A program made the position numbers and the translations under genes. The notes beneath the pieces are model-generated. The model made no database searches. It saw only the letters and a program-made list of their open reading frames with translations, and was not told the DNA's origin. DNA of 64,000 nt from Microvirga splendida (GTDB lineage: Bacteria > Pseudomonadota > Alphaproteobacteria > Rhizobiales > Beijerinckiaceae): the NCBI RefSeq assembly GCF_016427565.1, contig NZ_JAELXT010000001.1:1-64000 (forward strand), given 5' to 3'. Below, one piece after another: positions 16,760 to 25,317 of the stretch; position 1 is the stretch's first letter; every line of letters begins with the position of its first letter.

Positions 16760-17530
16760 ATGCAGCAGACAGTGTTCGTCACAGGCGGGGCCTCGGGCAT
16801 AGGCTTCGCCATCGCCGAAGCAGTGCTCGATCAGGGCTGGCGCGCCATCATCGCGGACCGTGACGAGCGGAACATCGACCAGAGCCGAAAGGCGCTCGCA
16901 CGGTCGGATCGTGACGTTCATTTCCTGCAGCTGGATATCGCGGACGAGGCCGCGGTCGTGCAGGCAGTCGAGCGGTGCGAGGCGCAAATCGGCCCGGTCA
17001 CGGGCCTGGTCAACGCCGCCGGCATCGCCAAGGATGTGGCCGCGCTCGACACCAGCGCCGAGCTGTTCCGCAGGATTCTCGACGTCAACGTCGTGGGGAG
17101 CTTTGTGGCCTCCCGCGAGATCGCCAAGCGAATGTGCGAGCGCGGCAGCGGCGCCATCGTCAACATCGCATCGGTGTCCGGCATTCGCGGCAATATCGGC
17201 AGGGTAGCCTATGGCGCCTCGAAAGCCGGGGTGATCACGATGACGCAGGTCATGGCCGTGGAGCTTGCAGCTTCGGGGGTGCGCGTCAACGCCATTGCGC
17301 CAGGCCCCGTCGACACGCCCCTCGTGCGCGAGATCCACACCGAGGAGATCCGAGCCCAGTGGATCGAAAGAGTTCCTCAGCGGCGATACGGAAAGCCGTC
17401 CGAGATTGCCGGCATGGCGGTCTTTCTGCTCGACGACAGGAAAGCAGGCTTCATCACGGGTCAGACGATCTGTATCGACGGTGGCTTCACGGCCGCAGGC
17501 CTTTTGGTCAGTGAAGACAAGAATTCTTGA
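16760..17530 (+). CDS. SDR-family oxidoreductase (3-oxoacyl reductase-like)
   Basis: The 256-residue short-chain dehydrogenase has cofactor motif VTGGASGIGFAIAE, Asp in IIADRDE (NAD preference), NAAG as VNAAGIAKDV, Ser in NIASVSGIRG and active site YGASK. It follows the acyl-CoA ligase by 79 bases on the same strand. Oxidation of a hydroxyacyl-CoA made after CoA activation is a reasonable inference, as in cyclohexanecarboxylate-type beta-oxidation, but no hydratase or thiolase is nearby. AGGAG lies 11 bases upstream of the start. The convergent quiC gene ends five bases beyond its stop. Confidence 0.86.
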   Translation: MQQTVFVTGGASGIGFAIAEAVLDQGWRAIIADRDERNIDQSRKALARSDRDVHFLQLDIADEAAVVQAVERCEAQIGPVTGLVNAAGIAKDVAALDTSAELFRRILDVNVVGSFVASREIAKRMCERGSGAIVNIASVSGIRGNIGRVAYGASKAGVITMTQVMAVELAASGVRVNAIAPGPVDTPLVREIHTEEIRAQWIERVPQRRYGKPSEIAGMAVFLLDDRKAGFITGQTICIDGGFTAAGLLVSEDKNS

Positions 17531-17535
17531 TCACT

Positions 17536-19422
17536 TTAGAGCCCTGGCGGAAGCATGTCGGAGGCCAGGCGGGCCTGGGATGCAAGGCGGATGGGGGCGT
17601 TCACAGCCCCATAACCCTTGTAGCTGCGCCGCTCCACGATCTCGAAAAAGAAGCCGCCTCCCATGGTCGTGGTGTAGACCTGGAAGTATTCGGCGGCTCC
17701 CTCGCGGTCGTACAGGATGCTGGCTGCCCGCAGCCGCTCCATGTCGTCGGCGGACAGGTCGGCCCTCACCTCAAGGTCGTCGTAGTAGTTCTCGGGGATC
17801 GGCAGGAGATCGACCCCGTTCGCCCTGAGCCGTTCGACGGTTGCGAAGATGTCGTCGGTTGCAAGCGCAATGTGCTGCACCCCGGACCCGAACAGCTCGC
17901 TCAGGAAGCGCGACGACAAAGTGCGCTGGCTTTGAGAGGCGTTGAGGATCAGACGAAGCGAGCCGTCGGGGGTCTCGATCGCCTGGCTCTGCACCACGCC
18001 GCCCGGATCGATGACGGTCTGCACCGGGGTCTTTCGCACATCCAGAAGCGACGCATAGAACAGGAGCCAGGTGAGCATCTCCTCATAATGCATCGATTGG
18101 GAAACGTGATCGACGGAGCGCAAGCCGGCTCCGGTGAAGTCTTCCGTGTCGGCAGGCTCGAAATCAACATCCCAATGCCGGTCCAATCCCGTCTTGCGGT
18201 CCACGAAATAGAGAATGCTTCCTCCAAGTCCCCGAACCGCCGGGATGTTCATCTCTCCAGGTCCGACCGGCTGCTGGAACGGCTGGTCCAGCAGCGTGAC
18301 GGCGCGCTCGACGGTGCCTGGCGCATCGTCCACACGCAGAGCCAGGGCGCAGATGGCTGTACCGTGAGTAATGTTGAAGGAATGGGCAAAACCCTCCTTC
18401 TCCGCGTTCACCACAATGTTGATGTCACCCTGCCGCCAGCGGGTCACATCCTTCGAGCGATGGATTCCGGCTTTACGGAACCCGAGACCGCCCAGGATCC
18501 GCTCGAGGCCGGCGGCACCCCGCTCGTCGACGGCGAACTCGACGAACTCCACGCCGGAGCAATGGGCTTTGGGCGGGAGGGCCTCGACCGCCGGAGAAAC
18601 ATCACCCTTGCGCCGCCGGAGTTCGTCGAGCATGACGATCAGGGAGCGCTGACCGTCGATGGCAACGCTGCGCGCGGAGCCCGCCCGGAAGCGGTCGTTG
18701 AAGATTTCGAGGGACAGGTGTCCGTCGAAGCCCGTCGCGTGAAGCGCATCCATGAATGCGTCGACGGGCAGGTCCCCCTGCCCCGGAAAGCAGCGGTAAT
18801 GCCGGCTCCAGGACAGGTAATCCATGTCGAGCTTCGGCGCGTCGGCCATCTGCACGAGGAAGATCTTGTCCGACGGGATCGACCGGATCGCCGACAGGTC
18901 CGTTCCGCGTGCCAGCACGTGAAAGGAATCGAGCACCAGCCCGACCGCCGGATGGTTCGCACGGCGCACGACTTCCCAGGCGTCGCGGTAGTCGTGGATG
19001 TGCCGCCCCCAGGACAGGGCCTCGAAGGCCACCCGCATGCCGCGCTTGGCGGCGCGCTCGCCGAGCTCGTGAAAATCCGCCGCCGCACGCTCGATTCCGC
19101 CAAGGGAGTCCGGCGAGACATTGCTGCACACCATCAGGAGATCGCAACCGAGCTCTTCCATCACGTCGAACTTGCGCTCGGCCCTGGCGAAGACTTTCGA
19201 GCGCTGCGGCTCGGGCATGCCTTCGAAGTCGCGGAAAGGCTGGAGGGTGATGGTCTGAAGGCCCAGGCCTTCGATCATGCGCTGCACCTCGGCGGGCGTA
19301 CCGTTGAAGGAGAGAAGATCGTTCTCGAAGATCTCCACGCCCTTGAACTGCGCAGCCGCGATGGCTTCGATCTTCTCGGTCAGGCTGCCGCTCAGGCAGA
19401 CGGTGGCGATGGCCTTGCGCAT
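17536..19422 (-). CDS. quiC: 3-dehydroshikimate dehydratase (QuiC type, fused to HPPD-like domain)
   Basis: The 628-residue protein converts 3-dehydroshikimate to protocatechuate in quinate/shikimate catabolism. The N-terminal TIM-barrel domain (about 1-275) carries a metal-site set E134 (VAFEALSW), D165 (VLDSFHVL), Q191 (LVQMADAP) and E239 (LSLEIF), matching the numbering I recall for Pseudomonas QuiC1. The C-terminal half (about 290-628) is a 4-hydroxyphenylpyruvate-dioxygenase-like vicinal-oxygen-chelate pair and also keeps three ligand positions: H439 (SVDHV), H517 (VQHIAL) and E594 (FFEIVERR). The start at 19422 is where the family sequence begins (MRKAIATVCLSG). Two GntR genes lie upstream on the same strand, and TRAP, aroQ and dehydrogenase genes run divergently. 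Confidence 0.92.
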   Translation of the reverse strand: MRKAIATVCLSGSLTEKIEAIAAAQFKGVEIFENDLLSFNGTPAEVQRMIEGLGLQTITLQPFRDFEGMPEPQRSKVFARAERKFDVMEELGCDLLMVCSNVSPDSLGGIERAAADFHELGERAAKRGMRVAFEALSWGRHIHDYRDAWEVVRRANHPAVGLVLDSFHVLARGTDLSAIRSIPSDKIFLVQMADAPKLDMDYLSWSRHYRCFPGQGDLPVDAFMDALHATGFDGHLSLEIFNDRFRAGSARSVAIDGQRSLIVMLDELRRRKGDVSPAVEALPPKAHCSGVEFVEFAVDERGAAGLERILGGLGFRKAGIHRSKDVTRWRQGDINIVVNAEKEGFAHSFNITHGTAICALALRVDDAPGTVERAVTLLDQPFQQPVGPGEMNIPAVRGLGGSILYFVDRKTGLDRHWDVDFEPADTEDFTGAGLRSVDHVSQSMHYEEMLTWLLFYASLLDVRKTPVQTVIDPGGVVQSQAIETPDGSLRLILNASQSQRTLSSRFLSELFGSGVQHIALATDDIFATVERLRANGVDLLPIPENYYDDLEVRADLSADDMERLRAASILYDREGAAEYFQVYTTTMGGGFFFEIVERRSYKGYGAVNAPIRLASQARLASDMLPPGL

Positions 19423-19489
19423 GCTCGTTGGTCCATTTCCTCTCAGGCTTACGGGAGCGTGCTGCCGGCACGGCTCGCTTCTTCCGCCG

Positions 19490-20170
19490 TCAGCTGATGG
19501 TCCCCGTGGCCAGCGCATGCTCGACGCCGCCGGCGACGTGGCGCGTCAGCACCTCGCAGGCACGCGCCGCATCCCGCGCGAGAGCGGATTCCAGCAGAAG
19601 GGCATGCTCGTTGGCGGCGATCTCGCCGCGATAGCTCAAGGCGATCATCTGGTAGCGCAGGTACTTGTCGAAGACCGCGGCGTGGTTGTCGATCAGCATC
19701 TTCGATCCGCAGGCGGAGATGAGCGCCTGGTGGAACTGCCAGTCGTACCGCTTCCACTCCTCGGTATGGGACCTGTCGCCATCCGCCATCCGCTCCTCCA
19801 TCCGGGCCAACCGATGGTGGGCGGCAACGACGCGACCTTCCCATTCCATGTCGCCGGCCCGGAACGACTGCTCGAGCGCGCGGCATTCGAGAAGCTGCCG
19901 CAGCGCCGCGATCTCCCTCAGATTCGCTATGGAGACGGGCGCCACCTCAAACCCCTTCTGGCCCTCGGCGACGACGAGCCGCTCGGAGTGAAGGCGATTG
20001 AGGATTTCCCGAAGCGTGCTGATGCTGGCGCCGTAATCGGCCTTCAAACGTTCGAGCTTCAGCTTCCTGCCGGGGAGCAGGCGCCCGAACACGATGTCGG
20101 AGCGGATCTTCTGGTAGGCGCTCTCGCCGATTGTGGTGGGCTGCGGGATGACGAGGGTGTCGTCGGTCAT
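19490..20170 (-). CDS. GntR-family (FCD) transcriptional regulator, copy 1 of a tandem pair
   Basis: The 226-residue regulator has an N-terminal winged helix (IRSDIVFGRLLPGRKLKLER, then GASISTLREILNRL) and a C-terminal all-helical FCD ligand domain, with metal-type residues in the helices around RYDWQFHQALISACGS and GEIAANEHALLLE. It is clearly related to the next gene (20167-20835), with shared stretches such as DYGAS-STLREIL and AEGQ-GF-VAPVS. The two overlap by ATGA. It precedes quiC and probably regulates the quinate/shikimate genes. Start: ATG at 20170. Confidence 0.86.
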   Translation of the reverse strand: MTDDTLVIPQPTTIGESAYQKIRSDIVFGRLLPGRKLKLERLKADYGASISTLREILNRLHSERLVVAEGQKGFEVAPVSIANLREIAALRQLLECRALEQSFRAGDMEWEGRVVAAHHRLARMEERMADGDRSHTEEWKRYDWQFHQALISACGSKMLIDNHAAVFDKYLRYQMIALSYRGEIAANEHALLLESALARDAARACEVLTRHVAGGVEHALATGTIS

Positions 20171-20835
20171 GCGAGCGCTCCGCTTTCCAGCGTGTAGGTC
20201 ACGCATCCGTTCACATGCCGGGTGAGCGCCGCGCAGGCCCGGTCGGCATTGCGGGTCAGAGCACAATCCAGCAATTGCCTGTGCTCCTCGGCGGCGATGT
20301 CCCCGCGAAAGACCACCGCCACCATCTGATAGCGAAGATACTGGTCGAAGACGCCGCCATACAGATCGAGCAGGGTCTGGGAGCCGCAGGCCTCGATCAG
20401 GGCTTGGTGGAACTCCCGATCATAGCGCTTCCAGAGTTCCGTTCCCTCCTGGTCCCCGGCCATCATCCGCCGCTCCATGAAGGCGAGCTTGTGATGGGCC
20501 GCCACAACCCGGCTTTCCCACTCCAGGTCGCCGGCGGCAAATGACAGGGGCAGCGCGTAAGTCTCCAGAAGCAGCCGCATGGCTGCGACGTCCTCGAAGC
20601 CGGCAGGCGAGACGGGCGCGACCCGGAAGCCGCGCTGCCCCTCCGCGATCACAAGGCCTTCCGATGAGAGGCGGCTGAGGATCTCCCGTAAGGTGCTGAC
20701 ACTCGCCCCGTAATCGCCAGCCAGCCGGTCCAGCCGCAGCCGCGCTCCGGGGGACAAGCGACCGAAGACGATATCGGCCCGGATCCGGTCATAGGCCCGA
20801 TCCGCGATGGATGTCGCCAGCAGCTCGATGCTCAT
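20167..20835 (-). CDS. GntR-family (FCD) transcriptional regulator, copy 2 of a tandem pair
   Basis: The 222-residue paralogue of the downstream gene has the same organisation. The winged helix contains IRADIVFGRLSPGARLRLDR and GASVSTLREILSRLSSE. The FCD domain contains YDREFHQALIEACGSQ and FRGDIAAEEHRQLLDC. It is the promoter-proximal gene of the leftward group GntR-GntR-quiC, and its start faces dctP across 197 bases. The tandem arrangement suggests a duplication that gave two sensors for related ligands, perhaps quinate and shikimate, or a heterodimer. Which sites they bind is not known. Confidence 0.86.
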   Translation of the reverse strand: MSIELLATSIADRAYDRIRADIVFGRLSPGARLRLDRLAGDYGASVSTLREILSRLSSEGLVIAEGQRGFRVAPVSPAGFEDVAAMRLLLETYALPLSFAAGDLEWESRVVAAHHKLAFMERRMMAGDQEGTELWKRYDREFHQALIEACGSQTLLDLYGGVFDQYLRYQMVAVVFRGDIAAEEHRQLLDCALTRNADRACAALTRHVNGCVTYTLESGALA

Positions 20836-21032
20836 CGGGCTATCGCCTTTCCTCGCGTCAGCATCAATGAGGCCCTCCCAGGCCCGCTCGCCCCTCCGGC
20901 CGAGCCCTGTCTATATGTTGAAAGTCAAAATATCAGATGTTTTGGGGAATGACTATTGATTTTCTGTCTGTCCGAGGGGATAGTCCGTCCAAGACGCAGA
21001 CCAATGCGCGGCAACTTGTAGGAGAGGAAATC
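20836..21032. promoter_or_regulatory. Divergent control region of the quinate/shikimate genes
   Basis: The gap between the divergent GntR and dctP starts contains a local AT-rich tract at about 20911-20960. Within it TTGAAAGTCAA (20918-20928) is a short perfect inverted repeat (TTGA, three bases, TCAA) that could be a GntR half-site pair. TAGGAGAGGAAATC just before 21033 is the dctP ribosome site. Confidence 0.4.
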
Positions 21033-22025
21033 ATGGGATTTGACATCAATCGACGCGTCCTGATGGCTGCCGGCGCGGCCCTTCTGGCTTGGAGCGCGGC
21101 CGGGCCCGCCACCGCGCAGACCCCGACAAACTTGCGTTTCTCCGCCGTCTTCTCCGAGCAGGATATCCGGGCCGAGATGATGAAGCGCTTCGGCGAGGAG
21201 GTGAAAGCCCAGGGCTTCACCCTTCAGCCCTACTATGGCGGCACCCTGTTCAAGCAGGGCACCGAGTTGGTCGCCATGCAGCGCGGCAATCTCGAGATGG
21301 GCAACATCGCCCCGCAGGATATCTCCAACCAGATTCCCGAGTGGTCCATCGTCACCTCCGCCTATCTCTTCCGCGATGCCGACCACCTGAAGAAGGTGTT
21401 TGCGAGCGACGTTGGCCAGCAGCTCAAGAAGATGGCTTCGGAGAAGCTGGGCATCCACATCCTCGGGCCGACCTATTTCGGCGCCCGGCATGTGGGCCTG
21501 AAGCCTGAGAAGAAGATCAATACCCCGGCGGACATGGCAGGGATCAAGCTGCGCATGCCTCCCGGCGAGGCCTGGCAGTTTCTCGGGACAGCAATTGGAG
21601 CTAACCCGACCCCCATGGCCTATGCCGAGGTCTATACGGGCCTCCAGACCGGCGCCATCGACGGGCAGGACAATCCGCTGCCGAACGTGCAGAATATGAA
21701 GTTCTACGAGGTGATGTCCCAGATTGCCCTCACGTCGCATCTTGTGGGCTTTGATCTCCTGGCCGTGTCCAACAAGGTCTGGAATGCCATGTCGCCGGAA
21801 AAGCAGGCCGCCTTCCAGGCCGCTGCCGACAAGGCGATCGAATGGAGCACGCAGGAGCACCTGAAGAAGGAAGCCGAGCTCGCCAGCTTCTTCAAGGAGA
21901 AGGGCCTCGACATTTACACGCCCGACCTGAAAGCCTTCCGTGACTTCGCCCAGAAGAAGTACCTGGCCTCCGATCTCGCCAAGAGCTGGCCGGCGGGCAT
22001 GCTCGACAAGATCAACGCGATGTAG
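21033..22025 (+). CDS. TRAP transporter solute-binding protein (DctP family)
   Basis: The 330-residue periplasmic binding protein has signal peptide MGFDINRRVLMAAGAALLAW (twin-arginine-like) ending near ATAQ. The mature part has NLRFSAVFSEQDIRAEMM, GIKLRMPPGEAWQFLGTAIG and EVYTGLQTGAIDGQDNPLPN, the family motif. It is the first gene of a rightward operon with DctQ, DctM, AroQ and a quinate/shikimate dehydrogenase, so its ligand is probably quinate, shikimate or a dehydro form (inference). The start at 21033 follows GGAGAGGAAATC; an ATG at 20937 in the same frame is not preceded by a ribosome site. Confidence 0.9.
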   Translation: MGFDINRRVLMAAGAALLAWSAAGPATAQTPTNLRFSAVFSEQDIRAEMMKRFGEEVKAQGFTLQPYYGGTLFKQGTELVAMQRGNLEMGNIAPQDISNQIPEWSIVTSAYLFRDADHLKKVFASDVGQQLKKMASEKLGIHILGPTYFGARHVGLKPEKKINTPADMAGIKLRMPPGEAWQFLGTAIGANPTPMAYAEVYTGLQTGAIDGQDNPLPNVQNMKFYEVMSQIALTSHLVGFDLLAVSNKVWNAMSPEKQAAFQAAADKAIEWSTQEHLKKEAELASFFKEKGLDIYTPDLKAFRDFAQKKYLASDLAKSWPAGMLDKINAM

Positions 22026-22035
22026 ACTCCGCTCT

Positions 22036-22069
22036 GCGGCCGCCGAGGTCATCGTGCTCCGGCGGCCGC
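22036..22069 (+). terminator. Strong hairpin after dctP (partial terminator)
   Basis: GCGGCCGCCG (22036-22045) and CGGCGGCCGC (22060-22069) pair perfectly over 10 bp with a 14-base loop and are followed by TTTCC. The position between the binding-protein gene and its permease genes suits partial termination or 3'-end stabilisation that keeps dctP expression higher. Confidence 0.65.
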
Positions 22070-22115
22070 TTTCCTGATACGGCCCAGCGCCTTCTCACAA
22101 AGGGGAGCGGCTCTC

Positions 22116-22634
22116 ATGACGTCATCCTTGCGTGCAATCGGCTCCTGGCTGGCACGACGCGCGGAGAACATTGCCGCCGCGATGCTGTGTGCGATGTTCC
22201 TGGCCTTCCTCCTGCAGATCGCCTTCCGGTATGTTCTCGGCCTTCCCATCGGCTGGACGCACGAGATCAGCGTCATCCTGTGGATCTGGCTCGTCCTCTG
22301 GGGCGCGGCCTTCGTGGTGAGCGAGCGCGAGGAGATCCGCTTCGACATCCTCTACGGCTCGGTCGGGCCCGGCGCGCGCAGGATCATGGGGCTCGTCACC
22401 GCCGTGGCGCTGATTACCCTGTATGCGATCTCGTTTCCGGCAGTTCTCGATTACGTCACCTTCATGAAGGTGGAGAAGACCGGCTATCTCAAGATCCGCT
22501 TCGACTGGCTGTTCTCGATCTACATCGTCTTCGTCGTAGCCACCATCGCCCGCTACCTCTGGCTGGCCTGGCAGGCCTTGCGCGGTGTGGCGCCGGACGG
22601 ATCCGATCCCACCAAGGCGAATTCCGGCGTATGA
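22116..22634 (+). CDS. TRAP transporter small permease (DctQ family)
   Basis: The 172-residue inner-membrane subunit has four predicted helices: about 22-42 (AAAMLCAMFLAFLLQIAFRY), 52-72 (EISVILWIWLVLWGAAFVV), 92-112 and 130-150. The segment LPIGWTHEISVILWIWL is characteristic of DctQ. It bridges the binding protein and the large permease. Its stop overlaps the DctM start (ATGA at 22631). It belongs to the putative quinate/shikimate uptake operon. Confidence 0.88.
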   Translation: MTSSLRAIGSWLARRAENIAAAMLCAMFLAFLLQIAFRYVLGLPIGWTHEISVILWIWLVLWGAAFVVSEREEIRFDILYGSVGPGARRIMGLVTAVALITLYAISFPAVLDYVTFMKVEKTGYLKIRFDWLFSIYIVFVVATIARYLWLAWQALRGVAPDGSDPTKANSGV

Positions 22635-23932
22635 ACCTGGCCAGTCCCTTCTCGCTCGCGCTCGTCGCGATCACTGCCCTCGCGTTCCTCGGGCTGCCCA
22701 TCGGTCACGCGATGATTGCCGGCTCCATCCTGTACCTGCTGCTTGCAGGCCTGGACATGGGAACGGCCGCCGAGCAGCTTCTGAACGGGATGTATTCCAA
22801 CTACGTCATCCTGTCGGTGCCGCTCTTCATCCTGGCCGCGGAATTCATGAATATCGGCAGCATGACCGACCGCCTCATGACGTTCTGCAATGCGCTCGTC
22901 GGCCGCTTTCGCGGCGGTCTCGCCCAGGTCAACATCCTACAGAGCATCATCTTCGCCGGCATGTCCGGCTCGGCCATCGCGGATGCGGCCGGCACCGGGC
23001 GCATGATGCAGGCCATGATGACCCGCGACGGCCGCTATACGCCGAGCTACGCGGCCGCCACGACCGCCGTCTCGTCGGTTATCGGACCGATCATTCCGCC
23101 ATCGATCCCGATGGTGCTCTATGCTCTCGTCTCCGATGCTTCCATCGGCTTCCTGTTTCTCGGCGGCGTCGTTCCGGGCCTGCTGATGGCGCTTAGCCAG
23201 ATGGTCATCGTGGCCATCACGGCGCGCCGGAGGAACTTCCCCGTCGAAAAGCCCGTCCCCTTACGCAAGCTGCCGCGGATCACCTGGGAGGCCCTTCCCT
23301 CGCTCATGATGCCGGTCGTGCTCCTCGGCGGCATCTACAGCGGCGTGATGACGCCAACCGAGGCAGCGGCTGTCGCGGCAGCCTATGCGCTCCTCATTTC
23401 GGCTGGTCTTTACCGCAGCGTGAGCTGGCGCGACTTCTACCGATCGCTGGCCATCAGCGCACGCACCAGCACTTCGATCGGCATGCTGATCGCAGGCTCC
23501 CTGGTGTTCAATTATGTCGTCACTGTCGAGAACATCCCCGATGAACTGAAGACGCTGCTGGCAGGCTGGGATCTCTCGCCGGTCGGCTTCCTGATCCTTG
23601 TGAACGTCCTGCTCCTCCTCCTCGGCTGCGTGCTGGAAGGAACGGCGATCCTGCTCATCATCGTTCCGGTGTTCATCCCCACGGCGCAGGCGCTGGGCAT
23701 CGATCTGGTGCATTTCGGCGTCGTCGTGGTGATCAACATCATGATCGGGCTGATCACGCCGCCCTATGGGCTGCTGCTGTTCATCATGACGAACATCTCG
23801 GGCGCGCCGCTGCGCAGCCTCGTGCGGGACGTGCTGCCGTTCCTGTTCGCGATGCTGGCAGCCCTGGCGATCCTGACCTTCGTGCCCGAAACCGTGCTCT
23901 GGCTGCCTCGCCTCTTTGGCTACCAGGGATAA
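22631..23932 (+). CDS. TRAP transporter large permease (DctM family)
   Basis: The 433-residue polytopic transport subunit has about twelve helices. Family motifs include LPIGHAMIAGSILYLLLAGL near the start, GMSGSAIADAAGTGRMM, GPIIPPSIPMVLYAL and, in the second repeat, GLITPPYGLLLFIM. These hairpin motifs form the substrate and sodium sites in TRAP transporters. It is translationally coupled to DctQ through ATGA, and aroQ starts 27 bases after its stop. The inferred substrate is quinate or shikimate. Confidence 0.9.
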   Translation: MNLASPFSLALVAITALAFLGLPIGHAMIAGSILYLLLAGLDMGTAAEQLLNGMYSNYVILSVPLFILAAEFMNIGSMTDRLMTFCNALVGRFRGGLAQVNILQSIIFAGMSGSAIADAAGTGRMMQAMMTRDGRYTPSYAAATTAVSSVIGPIIPPSIPMVLYALVSDASIGFLFLGGVVPGLLMALSQMVIVAITARRRNFPVEKPVPLRKLPRITWEALPSLMMPVVLLGGIYSGVMTPTEAAAVAAAYALLISAGLYRSVSWRDFYRSLAISARTSTSIGMLIAGSLVFNYVVTVENIPDELKTLLAGWDLSPVGFLILVNVLLLLLGCVLEGTAILLIIVPVFIPTAQALGIDLVHFGVVVVINIMIGLITPPYGLLLFIMTNISGAPLRSLVRDVLPFLFAMLAALAILTFVPETVLWLPRLFGYQG

Positions 23933-23959
23933 GCCGGCCTCCCGCAGAAAAGCGCATCC

Positions 23960-24409
23960 ATGAGCAAGCCGATCTACATCCTTAATGGCCCCAACCTCAA
24001 TCGCCTGGGAACCCGCGAGCCGGAGATCTACGGGCGCACGACCCTAACCGAGGTGGAAGCCCTGTGCCGGGAAGCTGCACCCGGTGAGGCCATCGTGTTC
24101 CGGCAGTCAAACCGCGAGTACGAGATCATAGAATGGGTGCATGAGGCCATCGACGAGGGCAGCGGCATCATCATCAACCCCGCGGCCTTCACCTTCACGT
24201 CCATGGCGATCATGGACGCCCTGAAGATGTTTCCCGGCCCTCTCATCGAACTTCACATCTCGAACATCCACAGGCGCGAGCCGATCTATCACAAGTCCTA
24301 TATCTCCCCGGTCGCCACGGCCGTCATTGCCGGCCTGGGCACCGGCGGATACCCGGTGGCCGTGCGGGCCATGCTCGACATGATCGGCGCCCAGCCGGAA
24401 AGGGCCTGA
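23960..24409 (+). CDS. Type II 3-dehydroquinate dehydratase homologue lacking the catalytic His
   Basis: The 149-residue protein has the type II dehydroquinase (AroQ) fold signature: NGPNLNRLGTREPEIYG (R19, Y24), RQSNREYEIIEWVHEA, ELHISNIHRREP (H99, R106). In the standard motif NPAAYTHTS the His is the general acid. Here the segment is NPAAFTFTSMA, so residue 79 is Phe (TTC at 24194-24196). The gene sits in a quinate/shikimate operon, so a catabolic dehydroquinase is the expected role, but activity by the usual mechanism is doubtful. It may use another proton donor or act on a related compound. I therefore avoid the symbol aroQ. Confidence 0.8.
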   Translation: MSKPIYILNGPNLNRLGTREPEIYGRTTLTEVEALCREAAPGEAIVFRQSNREYEIIEWVHEAIDEGSGIIINPAAFTFTSMAIMDALKMFPGPLIELHISNIHRREPIYHKSYISPVATAVIAGLGTGGYPVAVRAMLDMIGAQPERA

Positions 24410-24414
24410 CGCTC

Positions 24415-25317
24415 ATGGCGAGCGATCCTTCACCTGAACCGCTCTCCCGCATCGGCGAGGCCTCGGATTCGTGGCGTCGCCCCTCCGTCCTCGTCGGGCT
24501 GATGGGCAGCGGCATTCAGGCGTCGCGGACGCCCGCCCTCCACGAGCGCGAGGGCGCCGAGCAGGGCTTGCGCTATGTCTACAAGCTGATCGACCTGGAG
24601 GCGCTCGGTCTCGATGCCGGCGCGCTTCCGGAGATCCTCACGGCCGCCCAGCGCTTCGGCTTCGCCGGGCTCAACATCACGCATCCCTGCAAGCAGTCCG
24701 TCATTCCCTTCCTTGACGACCTGTCGACGGATGCCGCCGCGCTCGGCGCCGTGAACACGGTCGTGCTGAAGGATGGGCGGCGCGTCGGGCACAACACCGA
24801 CTGGTGGGGCTTTGCCGAGAGCATGAGGCGCGAGCTGCCCGACGTGCGCCGCAACCGGGTCGTTCAGTTCGGCGCCGGCGGAGCCGGTGCGGCTGTGGCC
24901 CATGCCCTTCTCACCCTTGGGACAAGCGAACTCGTCGTCATCGATACGGATCAAGCCCGCGCTGAGACTCTCGCGGCTGCCCTGTGCGAGCGTTTCGGCA
25001 AGGGCCGCGCCTCAACCGGTATTCCTGTGGCGGATTCGATGGCTGCGGCGGACGGCATGGTCAACACCACGCCGCTCGGGATGGCGAAGTATCCCGGCAT
25101 GGCCGTGCCTGCCAATTTTCTGCGCTCCGACCTCTGGGTCGCGGATATCGTCTACTTCCCGCTCGAGACCGAACTCTTGCGCCAGGCCCGCGTCCAGGGC
25201 TGCCGCACGATGTCGGGCGGCGGCATGGCGGTCTTCCAGGCCGTCGGCGCCTTCCAGCTTTTTACAGGCCTGGAGCCGGACGCCGAAAGGATGCTCCGTC
25301 ACTTCAGCGAGATGTAG
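24415..25317 (+). CDS. Quinate/shikimate dehydrogenase (AroE/YdiB/QsuD family)
   Basis: The 300-residue enzyme oxidises shikimate and/or quinate with a nicotinamide cofactor. The N-terminal substrate domain has GSGIQASRTPALHE and NITHPCKQ with catalytic Lys 93, then GAVNTVV and NTDWWGF with Asp 129. The Rossmann loop is FGAGGAGAAVAHAL, followed by VVIDTD. The acidic residue after the second strand favours NAD rather than NADP, as in catabolic enzymes, while biosynthetic AroE usually has Arg/Thr there. It starts five bases after the AroQ homologue and ends the TRAP operon. Use of quinate rather than shikimate cannot be decided from sequence. Confidence 0.87.
   Translation: MASDPSPEPLSRIGEASDSWRRPSVLVGLMGSGIQASRTPALHEREGAEQGLRYVYKLIDLEALGLDAGALPEILTAAQRFGFAGLNITHPCKQSVIPFLDDLSTDAAALGAVNTVVLKDGRRVGHNTDWWGFAESMRRELPDVRRNRVVQFGAGGAGAAVAHALLTLGTSELVVIDTDQARAETLAAALCERFGKGRASTGIPVADSMAAADGMVNTTPLGMAKYPGMAVPANFLRSDLWVADIVYFPLETELLRQARVQGCRTMSGGGMAVFQAVGAFQLFTGLEPDAERMLRHFSEM

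Noticed and set aside
17527..19497. 656-codon plus-strand open frame opposite quiC
   Set aside because: Antisense shadow of quiC, whose active-site residues are all in place. The frame shows no recognisable domain.
10909..23932. The two TRAP systems as a recent duplication
   Set aside because: One has a DctQM fusion and the other separate subunits. Their DctP sequences share only family motifs, so they are distinct transporters.
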